Below, in pieces: positions 49,901 to 61,818 of a stretch of 64,000 nt of DNA. The stretch lies in contig JABACO010000001.1 in assembly GCA_013339895.1 (NCBI GenBank), positions 10,626,773 to 10,690,772 on the forward strand. The letters are read 5' to 3'. The notes beneath the pieces are model-generated. The model worked only from the letters and a program-made list of their open reading frames with translations, was not told the origin of the DNA and ran no database searches. Origin of the DNA: Ephydatia muelleri (lineage: Eukaryota; Porifera; Demospongiae; Spongillida; Spongillidae). How positions within the stretch are numbered: the first letter of the stretch is position 1; each line of letters begins with the position of its first letter. Both the position numbers and the translations under genes were made by a program.

Positions 49901-52199
49901 TAATTGTGCATGTACCTGCTGTTTTTATTCAGTCCTGTTGGCTTTGTGCATATGTGTAGTTGTGTTCATTTTTATGTTGCACCATTCACATTGGCACGCA
50001 AAACCTTGTTTATATAGATGTACATGTATTGCCTGTGAAGGGAATCAATGAACTTGTGTGTGAGCTAGCTTTTACATTAGCCAACATTTTCAAGTGACTT
50101 GATATGGTAATAGTTGTTTTCAATGCAAACGTGTAGCCCATTCTACCAATGGACCGGAAGCAGCGGTGCTCATTTCGCTAATGCTCTGTGCTCCAACGAA
50201 TGCTTTGCCATGCAAGAGGTGATGCCTCCAATGACATTTATTTAACAGAAATTCATTATCACATGCTACCATGCATGTTTGGTATGCCCATGCCATGCAG
50301 GTAAGTTTAAGTTTTTCACCTTAATTGGTCGTGTGGTCATTATATTATTTGTCATTTAATTATTTTTAAGGGTCTAAAATTAATGCATTGATCAAATTAT
50401 CAGAACAATTGCACGAATGCATTTGTACTGCACTTTTATTGCATCCACATTGACCTTTGATTTCAGGATCTACTTTTTTGGCCTCATAGGAATGGCCTAT
50501 TATTAGCAGGGTAGCAGCTAATATGTTCTGTGCACAACAGGTAGTATACAAACAGCTGTGGACTTGTTCTCAAAGCTGATATTATTAATGATTTGAGCTC
50601 AAGGTGCTGATTTAATTATTTGCTAAAACTACAATTGAACTCTTCAGCCAGGTCAAGAAAAATGTGTTGTCTCCCTCTTTTTAATTCAAGTGTGTGTGTT
50701 TGATGTGATGCATGAGCCTGCTCACCATGCTGTGCCATATTTACTGTATTGTTGGTTTCCTATCATTCTATACACATTTAATACTGCGTTTGTAAATACA
50801 TTAGGTGAAACCAATCCACAAGTCAATAGAGTAAAATGAAGATCTGGGACTGGTGGATGGTGCAGGTTTACCATTTTCATATGATTAACTGATTGGATCT
50901 ATGTGGTGTTATGTACGTATGTACATTTGCAAATGTACCTACAAGTGATGAGCACGTGTATGGAATAGTTAGAGGAAGGGTACCATGGTGTAGGAGAGGA
51001 GAGGCTGTTGTAGAAGTGACCTAGCAAAATAGGGGGAGGGGGGCTGTTTGAGAACAGGAGTACTCCACCAAATTTCCAAAAGTAGCAAGGTCTGATTACA
51101 TCAGCAGTAGTCAAGGGTCAGATTGATGGGTTTTAATGTAAACTTTACCACGTGGATGCAGACCATACCATTTTTGTTAGATAATGGTAGTACTTCTCTC
51201 CGGCAGGTGACATGTACAAGACAGCTCGACTTTATTTTTATAATTAAATACACATATCACTTGAGAGCCTGCAAAAATGCTGCGGAAAACGGTTGAGTTT
51301 CTTTTTGTGGATAATTTGTGTGTTGAGACCTTAATCAACTGTGGTGTTAATTCTGCCATGCAATGCAAACTGATGTTCAACATCTCCCATTCCTGCCACA
51401 AAGGAGTGACAATCTCACTTTTATATTGCTGTTTATGTACTGTATAGGGTAACGTGAGGAGTGGTCGACAGTAGGGAGTGTTCGGAAACCGCACTTTCAA
51501 CACAATACAGAGCCTCAAAGGAAGCATTTCAATATTTAAAAACAGGATAAAACCATCTTTCTAGGTTGTCTTATAGGATGCAGTAACCACATTGGATGCA
51601 GTAACGCCAGTAAGTATAATTTTTAAAGCAACTACAATAATAACACTAACTACACTATCGGGCATGCCGATCACTACCTAAGCAGGTCTATGGGGTTCTT
51701 ATCATCCACAACTGTGCGGTCTGCACCCGTGGTACGTTTACACAACGCTACCACGCGTAAGCCCACTAGTCACTGCTATCAATTGATTCAACCTTAGGAG
51801 AAAATTTTTTTCTGTGCGTGAGGGCTGTGAACTGTCACTGAAAGAATGAAAGAGTGACCGAGTATCTGTGCTCGAAGGTCGGGTCACGCCCAACTAGGTG
51901 TACATGTGCTAAGTCAGATAACTTGTACGTAAATAGACTAAACACACATTTTTATACGACTACAGTTCATTTACCCGTTCAGGGTAATAGTAGGAGCGTG
52001 CCATGATTGAATTTGTATTGGCTGATCAGAGACAGGCTGAGGCGCGGCTATGCAGCTCATTTGCCACCTCTGACTTACACGAATGGTTATGGGAGAAGCC
52101 GCCGTGAGAACGCAGGAGTAGTCTTGTTCCCAGTCTCACGTAAGTAATGTATAATGCTACTTCATTTCGATAATTGAAATGGGTTAAAAAAATCGCAGT
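49901..52199. other. Intergenic region between the channel and the decarboxylase
   Basis: I see no gene, RNA or clear repeat in this 2.3 kb. It should hold the 3' UTRs of two convergent genes. Confidence 0.5.
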
Positions 52200-53732
52200 C
52201 TACAATTGCGACTCTATCTCCTTACCAATTTGAGCTATTGTCTCTAAAATGAAGTCTACATCTTGCATACTCAATACCGCGGCCCCCGGAATCACCACGC
52301 GGAAGAAGTTGGGCATTCCCTTTAAAGGTTGGAAGCCGATCATTGCCAATCCTTCCTTTTGCATGCGTGCCTTGATCAATGGTGCAAGTTTATGCAGTTT
52401 GGCATGCTCCTCCGGCGTGCACTTACTTGGGTCACAACTTCTCAAATCGGCGGGAAGGTACCAAAAACATACGTTGAAAAGGACAAGCGGCACTGCCATC
52501 TTGAACCGCGGGTCGTCTTTCACTTTCTGGGCCCAGTACTGGCACAACGCGGCGCTTCTATTGACTCGCTCCTCAAATCCGGAGTCTCCCAAAGCGTGCC
52601 ACGCCATCCACAACTTCAAACAGTCATTGCGGCGACCACATTGGATGGTCATATCCCCAAGGTCTTGATCACTGTTAAGTTTATCGGGTTGAAATAGATA
52701 TGTGGCATTCATACCGTTGCACGCTTTCAGCATATTTGGATGCTTCACAAGAAAACCAGCGCATTGCACGGGCATCGCCATGAGCTTGTGAGCATCGAAG
52801 GCAAACGAGTCGATGCGCTCAATTCCGGCGCAAAGGTTAACGCGGTGCATCGACGATAGAAGAGCACAACCCCCCCAAGCACCATCAACGTGCAACCACA
52901 TGCTTTCTTTTGCGCAGATGTCGGCCAACTTGTTGAAATCATCAAAGGCACCGGTCACTGTGCTGCCGGCAGTTGCTCCAACAAAGAAAGGTAACTTTCC
53001 GGCGGCCCTTGCTTTCACCACCTCGGCCTCCAATTCTTCTGGCAACATAGCCCCCATTATGTCAGATTTGACTGCAACGATATTGTTCAGACCTAGACCC
53101 ATCACCATAGCTGACTTTTGATAAGAGTAATGTGCTTGATCTGAAACGAACGCCACTAGCATTGGTCCCCCTGTCATTCCGCGAGTACGTACGTCCGGGT
53201 CGACACGGAATCGTGCCAACAGCATGCCATACAAGTTCGCAATCGAACACCCGGGGACAAACAAACCTTCGTGATGCTTTGCAAACTCCGGTCCGATCAC
53301 ACGTGCAAACTTGTCGATTACAGCCCGTTCCATAACGATGAAGACTGGAGCGACTTCGTAGGTGTGCACATTTGTGTTCAATGCCGCAGCCAGCCAATCG
53401 CCTCCCATACTGACGGGATCACAGTGGCCGTACAGCTGATTCAAGAAATGGGGGTGTGCGGTGTGCACGGAATAGTCAACAATTATCTGACAAGCCGAAA
53501 GCAGCTTTTGGCTCTCCGTTGGCCGCACTTCGTCCGCAAGTTGGAGTGAAACTCCTGCCTTGTCAAAGGCGGCAACTAGTTCAGCAGGAGTGGCAATTTT
53601 CACAACTGGTTGTGTCGTGTCTGTTCCACCATCCAAGTACCGAAATGCGATTTCAGTAAGGGGTTTTAGGAAGTCAGAGCCTGAGACAGTCCAACCTACC
53701 ATGGGGAACTTCGTGTCTTGCTGGTCGGCCAT
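52200..53732 (-). CDS. Intronless PLP-dependent group II amino-acid decarboxylase (510 aa)
   Basis: Member of the pyridoxal-phosphate decarboxylase family that includes glutamate, cysteine-sulfinate and aspartate decarboxylases. Order: HPHFLNQLYG (about 93-102), NTNVHTYEVAPVF (substrate/cofactor loop), FVPGCSIANLYGM, AHYSYQKSA with the ring-stacking His (about 201), TAGSTVTGAFD, HVDGAWGG with the Asp (about 283), and AHKLM with the Schiff-base Lys (about 316). YLFQPDK and TIQCGRRNDCLKLWMAW follow. Length is normal. The start is the ATG at 53732; an upstream TTG frame adds nine residues without support. The usual NPHK is DAHK here. One uninterrupted exon and a visibly higher GC content contrast with the intron-rich neighbours, so a retrocopy or transferred gene is possible. 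The substrate cannot be told from sequence. Confidence 0.9.
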   Translation of the reverse strand: MADQQDTKFPMVGWTVSGSDFLKPLTEIAFRYLDGGTDTTQPVVKIATPAELVAAFDKAGVSLQLADEVRPTESQKLLSACQIIVDYSVHTAHPHFLNQLYGHCDPVSMGGDWLAAALNTNVHTYEVAPVFIVMERAVIDKFARVIGPEFAKHHEGLFVPGCSIANLYGMLLARFRVDPDVRTRGMTGGPMLVAFVSDQAHYSYQKSAMVMGLGLNNIVAVKSDIMGAMLPEELEAEVVKARAAGKLPFFVGATAGSTVTGAFDDFNKLADICAKESMWLHVDGAWGGCALLSSMHRVNLCAGIERIDSFAFDAHKLMAMPVQCAGFLVKHPNMLKACNGMNATYLFQPDKLNSDQDLGDMTIQCGRRNDCLKLWMAWHALGDSGFEERVNRSAALCQYWAQKVKDDPRFKMAVPLVLFNVCFWYLPADLRSCDPSKCTPEEHAKLHKLAPLIKARMQKEGLAMIGFQPLKGMPNFFRVVIPGAAVLSMQDVDFILETIAQIGKEIESQL

Positions 53733-54564
53733 ACTAATATAAGGCCTGAGTAGCTGCAAAACTCAGGGGCGGATCCAGGATATCAGAGGTTGTCAATGAA
53801 TCGAACAATGATAAAAGGCGGGGGAGGGTGCGGGAAGGGGGTACCCCTCCCGCCCAGCTAGGGGGTCTGGGGGAGCGCATCTATGTATTACAATCATCAA
53901 ATAAGGATAGTTTTCTGGGATGGGCCTGCACAAATGCCTTGAAGATTTAATCCACAGGTACTCTGATTTCATCCACAGGCACTCTCACGTGGATTGGGAG
54001 AATCTGAACCGGCGTCAGCAGGTTCAATATAGGATTGATTGAGGAATGATGAATGTCATTAAAATTTTTAAATCGCGTCGGGAGGGACAACGGAGAAACG
54101 GATCACTTATCTCGTTGCAGCAATCGAACGACAACACCAAGATCTACGTTTTCATGCTAGTTTCATGTCATTAAACTATGCGCTTCCAGACAAACAAAGA
54201 ACCTGCTTCTCGTGCCCATTCCCAAAAAAATTGTTCGTCGTCGTCGTCGTCGTCGTCTTCTTCCTTAGGAAGGTATAACTCGAGCTACGAACGGTTTTAA
54301 AGAACGACAATAGTACCAATCTCTTCAGAATTTACCGGCACGTTATCCTAGCATGTCATTTGGACACATATCACATCTAGAAAGAAACTACAGCGAGAAA
54401 TACCTTATTTGGTTGCAAGTTCTATGGCCATCTGGCAAGTTCTTAATAAAATGTATAATTTTAGGGAGTATAAATACTCCAACAGGCACTAAATTTATTT
54501 TGGTGTTCCTACTATCGCAGTTTAGTCGTTACTTACTTTGGCTAGTGAAGTTGTTTTTCTAAAA
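53733..54564. other. Spacer with G/C-rich block and (TCG)n
   Basis: Contains a G-rich then C-rich block at about 53820-53880 and a (TCG)n run at about 54237-54260. No gene is seen. Confidence 0.5.
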
Positions 54565-55157
54565 ATGCCTTCGCGTAATCAAAAGAAGAGATCTAAGCAA
54601 CGAGCGGAATACCTCCAAAAACGAGAAGATATTTTGCCACAAGAGAACAAGGCTAAAGCCCGAGGCGCTACAAGGCCGACCCTGAAAAGAAGAAGGCCTC
54701 TGTACGCGACACCTACAAGGCCGACCCAGAAAAGAAGAAGGCCTCTGTACGCGACACCTACAACGCAAATGCTGTATCTAAGCGTGCTGCTAAAAGGCAG
54801 CGATATCAAGAGGGTGTCGAGGAGAACCGTGCTGCTAAAAGGCAGCGATATCAAGAGGGCGTCGAGCAGAACCGTGCTGTTAAAAGGCAGCGATATCAAG
54901 AGGGCGTCGAGGAGAACCGTGCTGCTAAAAGGCAGCGATATCAAGAGGGCGTCGAGGAGAACCGTGCTGCTAAAAGGCAGCGATATCAAGAGGGCGTCGA
55001 GGAGAACCGTGCTGCTAAAAGGCAGCGATATCAAGAGGGCGTCGAGGAGAACCGTGCTGCTAAAAGGCGGATATACAGGGGCAATTCAGCTACCATTAAG
55101 GCAGCTAGAAGGAGTCGGTATTGGAAGGGTCGTAGAACTACCACTACCACCCAAAGG
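54565..55157 (+). CDS. Lys/Arg-rich protein with six 45-bp (15-residue) repeats, frame probably shifted
   Basis: The ATG at 54565 starts a basic frame (MPSRNQKKRSKQRAEYLQKR). The repeat array at 54786-55055 has six full copies plus a partial one. In the frame I think original, each copy reads AAKRQRYQEGVEENR, a charged helical repeat, preceded by two copies of KADPEKKKASVRDTY. That frame is +1 relative to the ATG frame, where the repeats read VLLKGSDIKRASRRT, so a frameshift or unseen splice lies near 54660-54680. Because the unit is a multiple of three, all frames stay open. Similar ADPEKKKA/AAKRQRYQ-type repeats are, from memory, frequent in repeat-associated sponge proteins. A donor gtatgt follows at 55158. 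Function unknown. Confidence 0.5.
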
Positions 55158-55516
55158 TATGTTATAAATAGCATGCTGTATGTAGCATTTAAAGTCTAAG
55201 GGCTGCTTTCTTACGTGCTAATGTAAGTTGCTCATGGCTTCCTGTCATGCACACATTAACACATTTCTTTGCATGCATATTATCAGATGTACAGTAAGGC
55301 TTCCAGTTCCCTGGTAAAGGTCAATGTTTGTACAAAAGGTTATTTGTGCATGCATCTGTGTCTGTTACATTGTACATTAGTTATCTGATGTTGAAAGAAA
55401 GGACTACACAAGTGTGTATAGTACAAGTCAGTCATGCGCATCCACCCCTTGCTGCAGCTGTGTTTAATTGTTATCAGATGTACAGTAAGGCTTCCCACAA
55501 GTAAAAGTTCCCCATG

Positions 55517-55600
55517 TTAGTCTCGTACCCAGACCCTGATTCCCGCAGCTGCGGATGGATTACATCACCGCTACGCGGAAAGAGGGTCTGGTAAAATGCC
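55517..55600. repeat. Recurring motif and short inverted repeat
   Basis: Begins tagtctcgtacccagacc, the reverse complement of a word also present near 6081 and 17003. A small inverted pair (cagaccct / agggtctg) encloses about 50 bp. Probably the end of a MITE or another dispersed repeat. Confidence 0.55.
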
Positions 55601-55715
55601 TAACCAAAGTCGTTCTGAGAGCAACCGATTTTATCAGAATGCAGAGCACCCGTGACGTCATTTATGGAGTGTAATTGATCAATAAGTATTAAGTTAGACA
55701 CGTATCGTTTTAGTC

Positions 55716-57137
55716 ATGGCAAGCAACGATCTCGACGCCATCATCTTAAAAGCTTGTGTAAAGCTGGGATATCCCTTGCTTAGGGAAAATCAGCTTAAAG
55801 CCGTGAAGAGCTTTATGCAAGGAAATGATGTATTCCTCATTCTCCCCACTGGGAGTGGTGAATCGTTGTGCTTCTCCGTGCTACCGTTCGCCTTTGACTA
55901 CCTCTATGGGCGCGTTGGAAGCATTGTGATCATCGTGTCGCCGCTAATTGCCTTGATGAAGGACCAAGTATGTTGCAACTCATTATAAAATTAGGCTTCA
56001 CTAACAGCTTTTTATGACTCCACAGGTAACAGCTCTCAACTCTAAAGGTGTTTCAGCAGCGTATATAAGTAGCGAAACGGATGACCGTGCCCAATGTGAA
56101 GCGATACTAAGAGGCGAGGTTCAAATAGTCTTTATAGGTCCAGAAAGTTTGTTGCAAAAGAGAAATGCTCAGGACTCATGTGTATAAAAGTAATTTGGTG
56201 GCTTTTGTAGTGGACGAGGTCCACTGTGTTCCCAAATGGTTAGCTACCTTCTGCATTATTTAAACTGCTTTCATACTGTCATGTCCTTATTTGTAGGGGT
56301 GACTTTTTTCGACAGGAATTTAGAAATCTTGGAGCAGTAAGAAGCTTAATTCCATCACACGTTTACATAATGGCCATGACAGCAACTGCCACAACCGCAA
56401 CGAGAGAGAACGTCATTACTAGTTTGGGTCTTATTGGCACAGTCATTGTGTCTTCATCACCAGATAAGCCTAATATCAGTTATTCAGTACGTGTGAAAGC
56501 GAGCATAGAAGATGTCTTTACACCACTGGTTGATAAGCTTAGAGCTGTTAGATGTCGACTGCCAAGGGTAATAATTTACTGTAGAAGGTGTGAAGAGTGT
56601 GCAGAACTGTACCACTTCTTTCATTCTTCACTAAAGCAAGAGTTCACTGAACCAGTTGGGGCACCAAATTTAGCAATGTTTCGCCTTGTGGACATGTATA
56701 CAGGTTGTAACACGAAAGTCCATATGAGATTCTATTGTAGCCTCTTTTGGTACAAGCCATGCTCCTCTTCGTGTGGTGATATGTACCATAGCATTTGGCA
56801 TGGGCATAGACTGTGTAGATGTACGCCAGGTCATCCATTGGGGACCTTCATCTGACATCGCGAATCATATGTTCAGGAGTGTGGTCGAGCTGGTAGAAAT
56901 GGTCTCCCATCTAATGCTGTACTGTTTTGGAAAACGGCCGATTTTAGATTCCAAAGCAAGGAAATGGAACTTTATTGCAGGGGCCAAGAAGAGTGCAGAA
57001 GGGCTAAGCTCATGTCTTATTTTGACTGTACTAACAATAGCATTTCAGGTTGTAAATGCTGTGATGTTTGTGCTGCTAAATGCAAATGTACAACACATAG
57101 TTGTGATTGTAAATCTTTTCCCATTTCATTCTGTTAA
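55716..57137 (+). pseudogene. Decayed RecQ-like DNA helicase
   Basis: Superfamily 2 RecQ motifs occur in order: the Q-motif region (LRENQLKAVKSFM), motif I FLILPTGSGESLCFS, Ia SPLIALMKDQ, then YISSETDD and IVFIGPESLLQ, II VVDEVHCVPKW, III MAMTATAT, IV VIIYCRRCEEC, V TIAFGMGIDCVDVRQVIHWG, VI QECGRAGRNGLPSNA. A Cys-rich tail (CKCCDVCAAKCKC) follows. Plausible introns lie at 55968-56025 and 56239-56296. The Walker A lysine is replaced by Glu (GSGES). Frame changes occur near 56185, 56715 and 56865, with a TGA in the stretch before motif V. It is therefore broken. Family members near mobile elements are common in invertebrates. It is convergent with the DUF6589 gene. Confidence 0.85.
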
Positions 57138-59486
57138 ATTACAAGCAACTGTTATTCCATCAACTGGATATAAATCATTAATTGCATGAATACACATGCA
57201 TATGCCAGAAATGTTGTATAGGACAGGTGTGCATACAGTATGGGAGAGGTAGGTTGGGAGACTTGTGCACTGCAGTGGCTGATGACTGATTGAGCCCCCC
57301 TCCCTTGGTTTATGTCTGAATCTTTACTCTCAAGGCAAAACATTACTTACAAATACAATTGGACAATTACATGCACAGGTTTAAATCTCTAGTGAGAAAA
57401 AGGTGAAAGTTTAAGGATTTCTCCAACCTTCTGAGTCATCCGGAGGTCAAGTTTTTTCTGATTGATTGACTCCAACAGCTTGTTGCATTGAATGGATGGA
57501 AATATTTTATGCTTTCTTCCAGGCTTATGAGAGAACACCTTGTTCTGTGAGAGCTCTGTGACCATCTTCATCAGATCTTCAGCTTCTGACCTTGTCGTAT
57601 GGTTGGTTGTAACCCATACACCAGTACCTCTGTCAAACTCTTCAAGGATATATTTTAGAGCGCCGAGGGCTTTCCCAGCTCTGATAATTGCCTGAGGAGT
57701 TTTATTGGCACCCAAATGACAGATTGTGCTCTTCAGTAGTTTATTGAGGTGTTCCATGTGTAGGTCAGCTGGTATGTTGTGTCCAGGTCCACCCTCACTG
57801 TTGATGAAGCGGCCCCACAACATCTGTTCAGCATACCGTTTGGGCAAGATATAGTAATACTGCATCTGTAGGTTGAATGCTTCTATGCAGTAATTTTTAT
57901 GCTTAGTAGCGCGAAAAAAAGAAGAAAATATTTCCAACATCTTAGGACTTTGTTTCCATCTCCCTCGTGAATACCATCTTTGAATTCTAAGAGTAGTAAG
58001 CCCAGTGACAGTGTCTCCTTAGCATACTCCTGTACACTGTCTATTGAAGGGCAGGTTGACTCAGTCAGATGTCCCAGCAATGTATTCAATTCTGACCATT
58101 TCACTGATCAATGTTTTCACTAATGACTTCACAGCTGCCATAGGCTTATCAGTTGACATAATCTTTGAGGACATGTTTGTGACTCCTGCTATGTGAATTG
58201 CAGCTGACACGACATGTGCTATAGTTGCCAGCTGCATAAACTCTTCACAAGCAGTAAGGTCCTTGCTGACATCTGTAATAACATTCCGTCTGTTGATGAC
58301 GTTTCTTAGCTGGAAGAGAGTCCCAGTATCCATACCTGAGCAAGAACTGTACAGCCTCTTCCATATCACCTGTGCATCAATCAACAGAAATAGTGCAATG
58401 TCATGACCAAATTCCAAACCCTATTAGCAACCAATTCAGGTTATGCACACCTAGTATAATCAAGAAACCAGGTTACCTCCATAAAGCACATCTTTGTGTG
58501 CCAATCTTCTATCACAGGTACAAACCCCTCAAGACGTTCTTCACCATTGTCTGAGTTTGAAAGTATACTTTGGCTACCCCGAATTCTCGCTATTGTCAGT
58601 TGATCACCACCCAAAGGAATGTAGCTAAAATTGTGTAGCTTGACTTCAACAGCTCTTGTATGTCCACCTTCTGCACAAACATCCAACGTCTGGGAGGTTG
58701 TAGTCATAGGAATATACCAGTGTAATCCATCTAAGATATCTATCATATCTCCTAGAACATTTTCATTTTTTAGCATCACTCCCAATGGCACCTGCGCATT
58801 AATAATAATTAATTAGGAATGTATGTAATAGTAAGTAGGAACATACCACTTCTGATTTCAAAGCCATCTGCTTTGAGTACAGGTGTTTGATGTGAGGTGT
58901 AGCCTCAGCTGACAAACTTTGCAGACCAGGAATACGTTGTACAAACATCCTAGCTACTAATGTTTCTAAGTTTGAAACTAACTGAGTGTTATCTCCAACA
59001 GTTGGGTAGAACATTTCAAAGTTAATACTGTCCTGAACGATCTCAATGGGGTCAGTACTTAAATGACTGAAACATATCCTGTCCTTAACAGCATAGGTAT
59101 GAAAATAGTGCAAGGAAGTGGTCTGGCTGTTAAGACGCATGTCCCTAGGTTTGACATTCTTGTCAACATTATCCCCTACCAGCCTAAAGGCATTTCCGCA
59201 CTAACCGTCATACGGTTCAATTCGATTCAATTCGCATTGATCAGGATTATATGAATGTCGTCACGTAGTTATAGTTATTATTGTTATTAAAAAATGGCTA
59301 CATGTATTTTGCTCGCGCTATACAGTATGTATTTAAAGCTATGTAAAAAGAACCGTTTAAATCGTCACAAGAGAGCGCTTGCTAGGCAGCTACGGCATCT
59401 AGCATGGCAGAAGACAATAGCACAAACCAAGTTGCGGAGATACATGTACGTGATTTACTATATATAGCTGCTTACAGTTAGCTAAC

Positions 59487-60591
59487 ATGAATCTTTACCT
59501 TTCCCTCAGAACAATGTATGTGCTTATGCTCAGACGTGGGCCGAGTAAAATGTGTTGGCGTAAACATAGAAGCACACAATGGTGGAGTGAAGTTGTGGAT
59601 GGTATGTATGACGATGATTGGTGGATGGAAAATTTTAGAATGTGCAGGGATACTTTCAGCGATCTCTGTATGGAGCTTGCCCCCCATATTCAAAGAGAAG
59701 TCACCAGGTTTCGGCTACCCATTAGCGTTCAAGCTCGTGTGGCAATTACCATTTGGAAACTAGCCACAAACACGGAATGCCGAACTATATCTGTTCTGTT
59801 TGGAATTGGAAAGTCTACTGTATATGAGGTTTTGCATGACACATGTGCTGTCGTAGCTTCCCACATAATGCCAAAGTATGTGCACATTCCTAACATGGCA
59901 ATGCTTAGGATGATCGTAAATGGTTTTGAGCATAACTTGGGATTTCCACAGGCCATTGGGGCAATTGATGGAAGCCACATTGCTATAATAAAACCGCATC
60001 AATGTGCATCAGACTACTTTAATCGAAAGAGTTATTACTCTTTTGGTGCAAGCTCTTGTTGACTTTCGTGGGTTGTTCATGGATGTTAACATTGGATGGC
60101 CTGGTAAAGTCCATGATGCTCGTGTGTTTTCAAACTCATCATGTTTCATAAAAGGCGATAGAAATATATTGTTTCCACATTGGCCACGCTCCATGTGTGG
60201 AATTGATGTGCCATTGTTAGTTTTGGGTGATTCGGCATACCCGCTTTTACCTTGGCTGATGAAGCCATATCTTGAAAATGCACTTACTACCCCTCAAGAA
60301 CAAATATTCAACTACAGACAAAGCAGGGCAAGAATGGTAGTAGAAAATGCTTTTGGAAGATTAAAAGGAAAGTGGAGATGTCTAATGAAGAGGATGGATT
60401 TCTACCAACTTCCAAACATTATAAATATTGTTGCTGCATGCATTACTCTACATAACTTTCAGGAAATAAAGGATAACTTTAACATTGAAGAGTGGACATC
60501 AAGGAATAATATGTTTCAATCACATACAGTAGTTCCAGTGTACAATTCAGCCACAGATATTCGTGATGCTATAAAGGACTTTCTTACTTAA
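59487..60591 (+). pseudogene. Harbinger transposase (DDE_Tnp_4), one frameshift
   Basis: Catalyses element excision and insertion. An N-terminal helical region (RFRLPISVQARVAITIWKLA) precedes an HTH-like GIGKSTVYEVLHD. The DDE core follows: GAIDGSHIAI (first Asp), MDVNIGWPGKVHDARVF (second Asp), VVENAFGRLKGKW (Glu). A single extra T (or loss of two bases) near 60034-60040, between NRKSYYS and LVQALVDFRG, splits it into frames 59487-60062 and 60004-60591. Otherwise the frame is intact up to TAA at 60589. A possible first coding exon starts at the ATG at 59404, but its phase does not fit well. The copy may be recent, or the frameshift a sequencing error. Confidence 0.88.
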
Positions 60592-60712
60592 ACTATGGTG
60601 TACTGATGTATGAGTATGATTATGTATGTAACCATCTTTTCACTTACAGTTCTTATATAATGAGCAAGGTACATAGGAGTCACATGATAACGGCGCATGC
60701 CATGCATGATGT

Positions 60713-61818
60713 TCACTGCTCATTGAACATGGGTACACTGCCAAAACCACTTCTCTGGTTCATTAAACCAGCAAACAACATAAGCATACGTTCTTCTCTT
60801 TTTGCTTCCATTTCTTGCATCTTCATCTCCATTTCTATTTCCATTTTTCTCATCCTCTCTTCTCTTTGTGCAGAAAGTTCATCCATTCTTTGAAAAATCT
60901 CTGCCAGTTGATGTATCCCATCATCCCTAACACGTTTTGTGCCTACATAAGTAGATGATCATGCAGTAAAAAAAACTACATTCATAAAACGATTACCTAT
61001 CTTCCGTGAAGTCTCCTCAGCCCTCTTTTTTGACCTAGTAGCATTACCTATACAGATAAAAATACTGTGTATGCTTGCATACAATCAATGAAATACATAC
61101 TTGATGCAGAGGTGTCACTCAAAGAATTATGATCTTCTGATTGAGGATTATCGCATGATGGAGCAGCTTGATCAGTTGGAGTAGATGGCAGACTTCTAAG
61201 TGGGGTAGAGCATTGACTTGCTGTAGCAGAAGGAGAAAAGTGACTTGATGCTGATAGTGATGATATGGATGTTGATGGTGAGAGATCAGCATTTTGTGGC
61301 AGTTGTGGTGTGAATGATGGTGGCCAATCTGGGTTAGGTGGAGGGGATGTATTTCCTGTTGATGTTTCAATGAGAATTTAAAACTCAGTTCAAACATTAA
61401 GGTCGTACCTTCATCTTCAAGCACAGGAATGGTTTCACTACCATTTCCACTATCTACAACCACAGAGGGACGAGTTGCTGCTCTATTCCCCAAAATAGCA
61501 TCAAGCTCGTTATAAAAAGGGCACGTTCTACGTGTTTCACCCGTGACACCATTTCTGTCCTTCACCTAAGGAATAAAAATGATCGAACTGTACGTAATTG
61601 GGTACATGCGCGCTGACCTGTTTGTACTTCTGAATGAGGTTTTTTACCTTCACTCGGCACTGTTCCCATGTTCTATCATATCCATAGGCATTGTGGGATG
61701 TAGCGATCTCCTGGTAGATTTTTTTATTTCTGGTAACTCCATCCAGCTGGCGCTGAACATCAGCGGCTCCCCAAACCCCAACCAGAGTATGGACCTCTTC
61801 AGTAGACCAGGCAGCCAT
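60713..61818 (-). CDS. Harbinger accessory Myb/SANT-like protein (297 aa, 5 exons)
   Basis: DNA-binding partner that helps nuclear import and end binding of Harbinger transposases. Minus-strand exons: 61618-61818, 61409-61565, 61101-61355, 60997-61047, 60713-60942; 894 nt in a closed frame. Residues 1-67 form a Myb/SANT-like trihelix (WSTEEVHTLVGVWG, IYQEIATSHNAYGYDRTWEQC). VKDRNGVTGETRRTCPFYNE follows, then a long Ser/Pro/Thr-rich linker. A C-terminal charged helix (EERMRKMEIEMEMKMQEMEA) is probably a coiled coil. All donors are GT and acceptors AG. It appears intact, unlike the transposase. Confidence 0.85.

Noticed and set aside
53733..53759. Upstream TTG start of the decarboxylase
   Set aside because: Non-ATG start; the ATG at 53732 gives a normal N-terminus (MADQQ).
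54579..55034. 151-aa minus-strand Leu/Ser-rich frame
   Set aside because: Antisense of the 45-bp repeat array, open only because the unit is a multiple of three.
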